Under the pieces are notes generated by a model. It made no database searches, was not told the origin of the DNA, and saw only the letters and a list, made by a program, of their open reading frames with translations. Below are positions 55,052 through 64,000 of a stretch of DNA of 64,000 bases, one piece after another. The position numbers and the translations under genes were made by a program. Numbering within the stretch: position 1 is the first letter of the stretch; every line of letters starts with the position of its first letter. Source of the stretch: Chloranthus sessilifolius (Eukaryota; Streptophyta; Magnoliopsida; Chloranthales; Chloranthaceae); the NCBI GenBank assembly GCA_021018995.1, contig CM037590.1, forward strand, positions 46,845,713-46,909,712, read 5' to 3'.

Positions 55052-55730
55052 TTGTTGCTTCAATTTATAAAATAATTGAAAATATTAAATACTTTATAAA
55101 TTACAAATTATTACATATAAAACCTAAAATTTGCTAAATTTCTTATTTTGTGCTTGAAGACGAAGCGGGAGAGAATCTTGAAAACTAACAAGCACGCCTA
55201 GGGGTGTATTCGGTTTGGTTTGGTCGGTTTTGGACCAAAATCACAAATCAAACCGGTCCTTATTAATTTTTAGATTTTCAAACCAAACCAAACCATCCAA
55301 CTCTTAAACCAAACCAACCCGATTCAATTCGGTTCAGTTTTGTTCGATCGGTTTCGATTTTTCTATAAGTTCTACTTGCATATCGAAATTTTCTCAACTT
55401 CTCAACCGATTTTCCAATAAGTTCTACATTACCACTTTAGGATTTAGGAATAGACTAAAGACAAAGGTAGGGTTTTAAATAAAAATATGTATTTTACTTA
55501 AATGCCCTTTAAAATTAATCAAAATCTCCGCATATATATATATATACTTACAAACTACATTCGGTTCGGTTTGGTTTCGGTTTTGGAAGGCTTGGAACCG
55601 AAACCAAACCAAACTTTTCAGTTTTCCTTTTTTCCAAACGAAACCCAAACTGGTACCTGTCCAAACCGGACCAAACCTGATGGTTCGGTTTGGTTTGGTT
55701 TGTTCGGTCCAAAAAATACACAGCCCTAGA
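55052..55730 (-). mobile_element. Family E hAT-like element plus duplicated flank, copy 2 (inverted)
   Basis: Reverse-complement counterpart of 52718-53397: core 55197-55730 (CTAGGGGTGTATTCGG to ACACAGCCCTAGA) with flanking homology 55052-55196 (TTGTTGCTTCAATTTATAAA, TTGTGCTTGAAGACGAAG, AATCTTGAAAACTAACA). The (AT)n inside is shorter (about 55533-55547). The pair forms a large inverted repeat with a 1.65-kb loop. Confidence 0.72.
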
Positions 55731-55779
55731 CATGCCCAATCTTCTATGAGACGGAGATGAAAAAAAATTCACGAATCTT

Positions 55780-56343
55780 TTCCACCGTGATTATGCAACT
55801 TCTCCACCGTGATTATGCAACAAATTCTAGGGTTTTTCGATAAGCAATGTGAGGTTTTTTGATAAGTAATGTATGGTTTTTTTTTAGAGTTGTTTTTTTG
55901 TATGCTACCAAAATTGAGAATTTTCTTGTCGAATTCGATTCTGAGTTTTTTTAATACTGGATCTAAGGTTTTTTTCATTTTCTTGAGTCGATTTAGGAGA
56001 CATATTATTACTTTGAATTCATCACATTGTTCCATCTTTGATACGAACCCTTCGGAAGATGATTTGAATTTGGTTTCCTCGATGTTGATTTCTAAGAGTA
56101 TGGTAATTTTGTATAAATCCTATCATTTCAATTACGGAATTGATAGCTAGCGTCGTTGAGAAAGATGCTTTTGAGCCGATCGAAAATGAAATCGTTGATT
56201 TGTTACCGTCAGATCCATTTGGGATTGATTTAAACATGTTTACCGCGATCGTGGGTTGGTTGGAAGATTTCGATGTTGAAAGATCAGACGATTATCAAAT
56301 TCTTGCTTTGAGGAGAACTCTACATGCTACATCTTTTTGGTAT

Positions 56344-56346
<3 letters not shown>
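55780..56346 (+). pseudogene. Gene fragment, conserved-looking but unidentified
   Basis: After in-frame stops, 56125-56345 reads TELIASVVEKDAFEPIENEI, VDLLPSDPFGIDLNMFTAIV, GWLEDFDVERSDDY. An adjacent frame upstream reads SSHCSIFDTNPSEDDLNLVS. The acidic, globular composition and the DLLPSDPFG / GWLEDF phrases look like real protein, and I half-recall similar wording in plant F-box-type proteins, but cannot name one. Frames are broken and the fragment abuts the inverted repeat on the left and an (AG)n run on the right. Probably a gene remnant. Confidence 0.4.

Positions 56347-56391
<45 letters not shown>
56345..56391. repeat. (AG)n microsatellite
   Basis: About 23 uninterrupted AG units directly after the gene fragment. 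Confidence 0.97.
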
Positions 56392-56394
<3 letters not shown>

Positions 56395-58114
56395 GCAAGT
56401 TCATTTATGGTGTAATTTTTCCCAAATTTCGACTTGGTAACTATTGCACTAATATTATTGAGTTCCCTAAAAGGAGTAGAAGAGTTATCAAAGGTAAGAG
56501 GAGGTCAACTATTCCCTTCTCCTGTCCACCTCTCAACTCCTCAATGGAATGTCCTTTTTCTAAAGGGATACCTTTAAGAATGCTCTATCATCTCACTTTT
56601 ATCTCATAAAACAACACTTTTGCAGCCTAAAATTATAATTTCAATAATCTAAACCTCATTGAGTGTTCCCTCAAGTAGAAAAAGTGGGCTCACTTGATGT
56701 CACTTGCTCCTCAAGCAATCCCCTTACCGATGGTATTTCCCCTTACCAAATTCCCTACTTTATTAAGGGCGTTTTGGCATGGCTTTTGGGCCCTTAGAAT
56801 TGCCTTTTGTTGCAAAAAAGCAATTCTAAGCTAAAGAAGCTGTTTGGTTAAAAAATAGATTATAGCTTATTTTTGTAAAAAATAGGCTATAGAAAATCTG
56901 TTTTGTGAAAGCGGCATAAACCCGCTTTTAAAAGTGTCATTCGTTCTTTCTTTCTGGCTAAAGGCAGATTTGACTAGTCTCTCTTTCTAAGGTTTGTGTG
57001 GATCCATTGTGACAAGTCAGCGAGTCCGGAATGAATTGGCAAGAGGAAAATCCGGAAAAATCTAACAAAATGGGGAAAAAATTGAAAGATATTGGAGAAA
57101 AATGGGGAATTATTAAAAAATTATAAAAATATATGAGAAAGTTCTAGACTAGTATTTATGCATTTAAGCAATGAAAATGAAATATATCATCTATTTAAAA
57201 ATTATGTCAAGTCATTATTTACCTATCCATAACACATATGCACATAAAAACTATATCTTTAATAGCACAGCCATTTCGGAAATAATATATATATCTCTCT
57301 CTCCTCTCTTCCCCTTCCTGCAACTTCTCTCTCTATGTACAACGTCCTCTCTCTCCGCGATCTTTTTCTTTTTTTCTATAATGTCTCTCTCTCATTGTAG
57401 CCTCTGTTTTTCTCTTCGCAATCTCTTTCCCAATGTATTTTTCTTCAATATTTTTTTGGATTTTTTGTTTTTATTTTCCTATTTTTTATCAACTGTTAAA
57501 TATGTTTTACTGTTTTGTTTTTCTCTCTAAACATCCTCATTGCAAAGGCTCTCTCTCTCCACTATTTTTTTGTTTTTTTGGGTTTTGCCTCTGTAATTTG
57601 GTCTCTCAACACCTCTCACTAAGAAAACCAAAAATGAAGTTCCAAGCACGCGCGTATCACAAAAAATGTGCTGTATGCGATCAACACTCTCTCTCTCTCT
57701 CTCTCTCTTTAAGGCATATCCAGTAGGATCCCATTTTCTTGCATTAAAGTACTAAGAAAAGGCAATTGTGTGTGAATGTGAATGTGAGCATATGTATGCC
57801 ACTTTGAAAAGGGAGGCTTTTCATTGAAAACCAATTTGTAGACAATGAAAGAAGATTACATTAACAAAAACAGATTGAGACAAACAAGGAAGATGCCTTG
57901 AAAGATCCTAGTTAGATGAGAATCCATAAATAGATAGCCTTTTCTTCAAAGAATCCTATTTCTCTTTTCCTTATGAGCATCCAATGCTGTGATGCACTTT
58001 TTTTTATACCAAGAAGCACTTTTTAAGGGTCAGGGTCACACAATTTATACAATTTCAGATTTGGTAACAAATAAGTATGTCCTAATTTAAGTGCCAATGC
58101 TAAATATTTAGTGG
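56392..58114. other. Gene-free region downstream of the DUF179 gene
   Basis: 56.76-56.97 kb: short inverted element with GGGCGTTTTGGCATGG-type end. 57.01-57.15 kb: family F (GGAAAATCCGGAAAAATC). 57.29-57.72 kb: T/C-rich with CTCTCTC tracts, giving two spurious plus-strand ORFs. 57.83-58.0 kb may hold the 3'UTR or terminator of the DUF179 gene (minus strand). No other gene. Confidence 0.5.
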
Positions 58115-59694
58115 TCAAAAAACCTTTTTTTCTCCTACCAAACCTAATATTTCTTCCCATAGCCCCACACTTCCAACACTAGTTAAGCCAATTACACTTG
58201 GGCTACAAGCCACCACTGTCCAATACCCAGCCCTTATCTCTTCCTTCAATTGCTCCTTTTCCCACCCACAATACCCATCAAAGAATCTGAAATCTTCCAC
58301 ACCAACCACATTTCTCTTCACCATTTCAGCTGCACACCCCACACTCTCTTTAGTCCCATAGTAAAATCCCTTCATAACCTCATCAAACACCCCACTCTTT
58401 CCCACCCCATCATCCACCCCTTGTGGACTCACTAAGAATAACCCCTCCTCTAAGGGTCCCCCAAAGAACAAGGGTCTATCGGAAAACGTACCGGCAACAT
58501 CAAATACCGTTGATCTCGTTTCTTTGATGGACATAAGGGACGGCCGATTGAGTATGATACCGGTCGGGCCCATGGGTCCGGTCGATAGGATGAGGATCAC
58601 GGTTTTCTCGAAAATGTGTACCCCGTCGAGCTTCTCGGTGGCAATGAGTAAGCTACCTGTCTCTGGCTCGTGGAGCGGGTGGGCCCATTTGTCAGTGAGT
58701 CTGACATGTGGATGATGATCGTCCCCGGTATCATGATGGACCGAATTGGTAAGCTCCTCCGATCTATTCAAACTTTCCCCGGCCACTAGTCTCGCTCTAA
58801 ATGATCGCCAATCTTTATCAATTACAGGTTCGTTGTCGTCATCGGGCATCGGTGACCCAAGTTTACAACCTATCATAAAAGGAGGAAACTTGATTAGCAC
58901 TTGGGGCATTACACAACTCAAAATTTGCCTACATGCACACACAAATGCCATATTGAAGTCAAGGTCTAGGTACCGGATTCTACTAATAGGTACATTCCGG
59001 TATTGGATCGGAAAGTCAAGGTCTAGGTACCGGATTCTACTAATCAGTACGGTCCCATATTGGATCGGAAAGTCAAGGTCTAGGTGCCGGATTCTACTAA
59101 TCGGTACATTCCGGTATAGGATCGGAAAGTCAAGGTCTAGGTACCGGATTCTACTAATCAGTACATTCCGGTATAGGATCGGAAAGTCAAGGTCTAGGTA
59201 CCGGATTCTACTAATTGGTACATTTCGGTATTGGATCAGACCGGTAGGCCGGTACAGGCCCATATAAGGCTCGGAATTTATCATAGTGGTTCCAATTTTA
59301 TATATATATATAATGATCAGTAACAAAAATATATTAATAAGAAAACAGGAACATGGAGAGAAAATTCCAAGATTTTAAACCTTGACTAAAGCACAATTAC
59401 AAAAACAATCCAATGACAAAATTATGCTACTTCTCCTTTTCTTCATAATTTTGCTATTAGTATTTTTAATTTTCCCTATCTAAAACATCAACTTAACTAT
59501 ACAAAACAATAGAAAATACAAAATTAAGTGTACTCACTTGTTACAGAAAGAGAAATTCCAACACTTTGGTGCAGCAGCTTAGTGAACCTCTTTCTAGGGA
59601 AGGTGGTGGGTACTCTAGCTTTGAGTGAAGGGACTAAATCTAGGGTTTTGGTGAAGGATTTGGGTGTGAGAAAACTAGCTTCTATCGTCATCAT
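58115..59694 (-). CDS. AlgH/DUF179 (UPF0301) family protein, probably plastid-targeted, two exons
   Basis: Exon 1 (59694-59538, 157 nt) starts MMTIEASFLTPKSFTKTLDL; it is rich in Ser/Thr/Lys/Arg and nearly free of acids, as in chloroplast transit peptides. Donor AA|GTGAGT; 668-bp intron; acceptor TTTTATGATAG|GT at 58869. The joined codon AGT keeps frame and gives a 303-residue protein ending EKKVF. From about residue 120 comes the DUF179 domain: GSLLIATEKLDGVHIFEKTV, GPTGIILNRPS, LFFGGPLEEGL, FRFFDGYCGWEKEQLKEEI, YWTVVACSPSVI. The bacterial family member is AlgH; the function in plants is not established. An in-frame TAG precedes the first ATG, fixing the start. The open frame also runs from exon 2 into the intron to 59326, so intron retention would not introduce an early stop there. 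Intact, likely functional. Confidence 0.88.
58870..59537 (-). other. Intron of the DUF179 gene
   Basis: GTGAGTAC donor and TATGATAG acceptor on the minus strand. It contains the 57-bp minisatellite (58958-59245) and AT-rich sequence nearer the donor. Confidence 0.8.
58958..59245. repeat. 57-bp minisatellite, five units, inside the DUF179 intron
   Basis: GTCAAGGTCTAGGTACCGG begins at 58958, 59015, 59072, 59129 and 59186, an exact 57-bp period. Each unit continues ATTCTACTAAT(C/A)(G/A)GTAC and TGGATCGGAAA or AGGATCGGAAA; a sixth unit breaks off after GTACATTTCGGTATTGGATC. The period is a multiple of three, so both strands stay open through the array, producing repetitive 19-residue ORFs that are not genes. 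Near-identity of units implies recent expansion. Confidence 0.93.
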
Positions 59695-59756
59695 CTTCTT
59701 CTTCTTCTTCTTCCTTCTCTATTTTTCTTTGTGGATAAAGATAGGGGAGGATAAGG

Positions 59757-59768
59757 AATTATATAGTA
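59757..59768 (-). promoter_or_regulatory. TATA box candidate of the DUF179 gene
   Basis: The minus strand reads ACTATATAATTCC about 65-70 bases upstream of the ATG, which would place transcription start about 35 bases before the ATG, followed by a GA-rich leader (AAGAAGAAG). Confidence 0.45.
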
Positions 59769-61556
59769 AAAGTTGATAAATGTAGACCACAAACTTCTCA
59801 ACCCAACCCCAACTATGAATATAATTATGTTGGTAGCTTTACTGGATTGGGCCATGTATGATAGGCTTTACACGTGGCACAAGCACATAGGTGCTAAACT
59901 GACGTGGAATATGCATATGTGGCATTGGCTTTTTCGAATGTTCATTTTTATTTACTTTTTTGACGTGGGATGTTTATGGCCAATGCTTTTTGAGTTGGTA
60001 TAGAGTAGTCTGCCCTTCCACTCTCAAGTGTGAAGGGTCGTCAGTTCTATGCGCGGGGCACTATTTAGATCAAATTAAGTCTGAAGACTGCATCGAAAAA
60101 CCACCAATATCATTTGATCAATACTTAATTAAGAGCTTCCAAATGCGAAAATGGGTAGTTAAAATTACATTTAGAGAATTATATAACAACTATTCAAATT
60201 ATGTTTTTAATCGATGTTAAGCACTTTGTAACTTCCTAAATCTTTTTTACCTTTTTCAATTCTTTCTTCAGTGGTCTTCTTCTTTCCTTACTTTGAGTAG
60301 TGTCCCAATCTTTCCTAATTTTTTCCTTATTATCAGAAGTCTAATTGCCATCTTATGAAAAACATCAATTTCATCTTTGTAGAATTTTTAGGCCGCACAA
60401 AACTCCACTTGCATGTTTCATTTTGTTCAATAAATATTAACCTGATATGAGCCGACCTCTTTAATACCACCATCTAATTGTAAGCGCCTAAATAAGAAAA
60501 CTTATGACAATGTGGTATTAAATGTTTTTTTAAAACTAAATCCTGACTCTCTTCACTAAATTTACACTCAATATATTTTGACTTTGTTATGCTAATTTTG
60601 AAACGTCTTAAATTCAATAATTAATAGCAATTCCGAGGCATCTTTATTATTATTATTTTGTATTTTATTTTTATAGCTTAATCTTTAGTTCATTATCACT
60701 TAGAAAGTTAAAAACTTATTATTATTATTTTTTTTTATAAGTTAAAAAGAAACTTATTATTTTTATTTTTAAAATATTTCATAGTTCAAAATGAATTGAC
60801 ACTATCTTCGAGTTATTACTCAGTCTAGTATCTCATCTTTAAACTTTTTTTTTTAAATTTTAATTTTAATTTTTATACTGCCATTCAGCTGAAATAATCT
60901 CGAAAATCGAGGAGTAGGCACACACATACACATTTGACACTTGTGGAGTAGCGTGAGAGAACACCAACTATAGTGGTGAGGGTTAAGTAATAGAACACAA
61001 ATGAGAAGGTAAACTTTTGAGGAAAAAAATAAAAAATCTTTGTTACTATATTGCCAGAATGTAAGATGAAACAATTAATTTTCTTTTTATAATGACAAAG
61101 AAAGCCTTATTTTTTTAAAAATTCGTAGTGAATAAGTTAGTGAGGAATTGACACATGACCACCTTTAAAGAGATTATATCACGACCATCAACTTGTTTGG
61201 CCAAGTGACACTTTAGGTCATTCAAGCCATCAAGATGATAGTTCATACCTCGAATTACAGTGGGCCTAAAAATCACTATCTTAACAAAATTTGAACCATC
61301 CGATCGATTCATTCAAAAATAAATAATTTTAGAAATTTAAATTCTATGCACAAATCATTCACTACTGGGTGGTTTGACTCGATTCCTTTTTTCCCTGTTA
61401 AGTTCATAAAATCTATTAAAAATGCTACAAAAGATTAAAAAAGCTGGAATTAAAAAGAAATAGGAAAATACTCTATGTAGCAACTAACACAGACAAATCT
61501 AAAAGTTTGAACTTCAAATAATGATAGAGACTTTAGCAATTAATAGATGACATCCT
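59769..61556. other. Gene-free AT-rich stretch
   Basis: No gene. 61.11-61.33 kb repeats phrases (GGGCCTAAAAATCACT, GAACCATCCGATCGATTCA) seen near 9.0-9.1 kb. Two plus-strand ORFs near 59.77-60.2 kb lack motifs. Confidence 0.5.
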
Positions 61557-63884
61557 GTTATGACCCGAAATTTTACCCCATCTCGAGGGCCTAAAATTTT
61601 GAGTTATGACTCGCACATATCTCGGATATGCTAAGCAGACATACACCTAATTAAAGTTCTTACGCAAATCTAGTTCCGCGAAATCTGTGAAAGCCAACAA
61701 TTAAATGTGAGAATAAAAACAGTCATAAATATTGAATAAAAGCAATAAATTTCATAAATCCACAAATAAACGATAATGAAAGTCAGACAAATCTGATAAA
61801 ATGAAATCATAGAGTCAATAACAAAATATAAAGCCAACTAAATATCGAGTCCACAGATATCAATAGATGGCGCTCAGATCAAAATCAACATCGTGGTCTT
61901 CTTGGTACTCTGCGGCGTCGCCCTCCTAAGGCTCTTGGTACTCAACGTCCGTGGGATTAATGAAATCGGCGTCGGCGAGATCTGGATAGCCGGCGTCTAC
62001 TCCACCAATGTAATCACCTGCAGCCGTTAGATTGTCATGAGATGAGTTTACTTAGTCACACAAACTCAGTAGATACACCACTAACTCATCCCATACTACT
62101 TAGGTGCATTATAGGTGCATCAAGTGAGTGATAAATATAATATTTCAAAGCAAATAGCAAGAGAAAAATAAAATCATTTGCATATCATAGAACTCATATC
62201 ATGTCATAAATTCAGGACTATGATCTAGACACTCATATCCTAACGTACCTTACCATATTTTATAATATACGTTTATCATCCTCGTATTAACGTTTGTACA
62301 TCGCATAAGTGTAACTAAAATACTTATAAAATCCTAAATGACTTGTACCAAAGTCGCTGCTCGAGTTTCCATGTGAGGGTCAACATAGTATCATAACACT
62401 ATATTATAACGCCCCTCGTGTCATACTTATACTCCTCCATCCAGTCAATAGGGAGACATAATAATCAAAGTAACTCATAAACATACTAACATTCATAATG
62501 TCTCCCAGAGACCCATCTTGGTTGAAAGACGTTGCACTTATGGTGGCTATGTAAGGAACGATACGTATAGAGACTTATATTCTTAATCTTTTGCTGGCCT
62601 ACACAGCGGTGTCTTATTATTGTACTAATAACTTATCTTATCTTACACTTGTATCTTATCATACTCTTATAACTTAATTCTATGACAAACTATAATAGGG
62701 TAACTTTCCTAAATTATGCTTATAAAGGAAAATATTTTGTAGTAATTTGGATGTACTTCGTGTGGCAGCCCATATTATCATAGAGGATTGCATCGGTACA
62801 TGGGCGCAAATATTTTGAGTTTCACGTGACCGTAAAAGAAACCTCACCACATCTAAAGCCTATAGTCGAACTTCATAGCTTATAATATCATATTTGAACT
62901 CGGGATGATCGGGTCACTGTATATATCACTGTATACGAGATTACATTGAATTCGCACTCACATGACTTGTCATGGGTCTCATTCTATCATGAGTTATAAG
63001 ACATATGAATACGGTATATTCCTCGCTTCGATACCATCTCAGCGAATCATCACACCCAAGCATAGACATAATCTCATACACTCTCGTATATATATTGTAG
63101 CTTACTCATAACTCAAATACTGTGATCAAAATATAAACACAGAAGTACCATGAGTACATGAAAATTTACATCAGATTTAATTATGTTTATACATATAATT
63201 TATTTACATAACACCAATATCACTATAGGATAGGATTATAAGCGTGATTTTAATAACATGAAAATCAGAGTTCAATTTTCATGAGGTATCAAATTCCTAA
63301 CACTTCAAGTTATCGAAGTGTCGTGTTGAAACGATAGAATGATATAAATATAGGTTATTGTAATTAAATACTCAATTATAAAGATGATACAAATTAAAAT
63401 AAAGTGCATCATGACCATTGATTGAAACATCGAGTAATTAATGTGGGCGGAGTTTTGATCGTGTAAGTGAAGTTACAAGGTAAAACAATAATAGAAATAT
63501 TGCTTGATGTATGTTCGGACGTAAATTGATCAATCAAATTTTGAATCGATCAATTAGTTATATAAAATATAAAATATTCACTTTATGTTATAGTCGATCA
63601 ATCAGTTATATAGTATCGATCGATCGAGTGTAAAGTATCAGAACAATCACAATGAGGCGACATAGTTGAGTTATAAATCAGTTTGCTCAGAGTCAATCGA
63701 GCGGTCTTTGAAATCAATCGGTCTGATTTAAAGTGGTTTAAATTGAAGCAATTTTGTGTAAAGTCGAATGATCGAACATAAGGGTCAATTGATCCATGCA
63801 CGGAGACCCGAGACAAGTAGTAATCTCCTGCTTGAAAAGGGATTACTTAATATATTAATGTAAAAGAGGGAACTAAAGTATATT

Positions 63885-63942
<58 letters not shown>

Positions 63943-64000
63943 CACTCAAGTATCCCTCTCTTATAAATATAATGCCTTTACTTATATTATAAATAAGGGG
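61557..64000 (+). mobile_element. Probable LTR of a retrotransposon, running off the window
   Basis: Starts TGTTATGACCCGAAATTTT and continues GAGGGCCTAAAATTTTGAG, a beginning I associate with LTRs of plant gypsy elements. There is no coding sequence to the window end. Reiterated AATCGATC/GATCGATCGAGTG phrases lie at 63.5-63.8 kb. (AT)n at 63887-63941. No second LTR, primer site or target duplication can be checked. Confidence 0.4.
63887..63941. repeat. (AT)n microsatellite
   Basis: About 27 uninterrupted TA units. Confidence 0.97.

Noticed and set aside
57171..57726. Two Leu/Ser/Phe-rich ORFs downstream of the DUF179 gene
   Set aside because: They come from CTCTCT/TTTTT tracts; no conserved motif and they overlap in different frames.
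58958..59245. CRISPR-like array (regular 57-bp spacing)
   Set aside because: There are no unique spacers: the whole 57-bp unit repeats. It is a eukaryotic intron minisatellite.
58746..59267. 173-codon plus-strand ORF opposite the DUF179 gene
   Set aside because: It is the antisense of exon 2 plus the in-frame 57-bp repeat; its repetitive 19-residue units simply mirror the minisatellite.
58115..59326. Single 403-residue minus-strand ORF as the DUF179 protein
   Set aside because: The N-terminal third is intronic minisatellite; good splice sites join exon 2 to a transit-peptide-like exon 1 in the correct phase.

Overview
This is nuclear DNA from a flowering plant. It is AT-rich, carries long (AT)n runs, is packed with transposon remains and miniature elements, and has intron-containing genes of families specific to land plants (a DUF863 protein, a DYW-type pentatricopeptide repeat protein, and an AlgH/DUF179 protein with a plastid-like leader). 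I see nothing prokaryotic, organellar or viral, and the sequence does not let me name the species.

Only three host genes can be supported. (1) A minus-strand DUF863 gene has two coding exons at 8491-8261 and 7265-6458. Its 3' exons are not recognisable in the window, and its untranslated first exon may lie 9 kb upstream near 17.54-18.05 kb. (2) A plus-strand PPR-DYW reading frame at 45.12-46.25 kb keeps an intact C-terminal E/E+/DYW region but has lost its 5' half. (3) A complete two-exon minus-strand AlgH/DUF179 (UPF0301) gene lies at 59694-58115; its intron carries an exact 57-bp minisatellite. Two further stretches (about 47.2-47.64 and 55.78-56.35 kb) look like broken protein-coding fragments that I cannot name.

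Layout: 0-4.1 kb, decayed L1-type LINE, minus strand. 4.1-6.4 kb, unassigned DNA with a second, 5'-truncated LINE tail. 6.4-8.5 kb, DUF863 exons. 8.5-18 kb, a LINE split by younger insertions, another LINE tail and a SINE-like head, ending in a non-repetitive CT-rich island. 18-34 kb, clustered short inverted-repeat elements of several families, one solo LTR-like block, and no gene. 34-39 kb, a minus-strand LINE interrupted by a hAT-like element with a near-perfect 8-bp target duplication and adjoined by a 1.84-kb terminal-inverted-repeat element. 39-45 kb, a foldback element, a T-rich minisatellite and quiet AT-rich DNA. 45-48 kb, the PPR fragment and an unidentified coding-like fragment. 48-56.4 kb, palindromic elements, CACTA-like miniature elements, and two copies of a GGTTTGG-rich element in inverted orientation. 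56.4-61.5 kb, the DUF179 gene and its flanks. 61.5-64 kb, probably the start of an LTR.

The most distinctive content is the set of recurrent short elements, called here families A to F. A: about 350-440 bp, ended by an AAACACC/GGTGTTT palindrome. B: a 300-bp palindromic core (GGACGATGGAGATCA) carried by two different pairs of outer termini. C: blocks of CGATACGTATCG palindromes. D: AAATTTCGGCC blocks, which share the GGATCAAAAT terminal motif with C. E: hAT-like AACCGAACC/GGTTTGG elements. F: AT-rich GGAAAAATCCGG elements. All calls were made by eye from the sequence; family names for transposons are inferences from motifs, not database hits.
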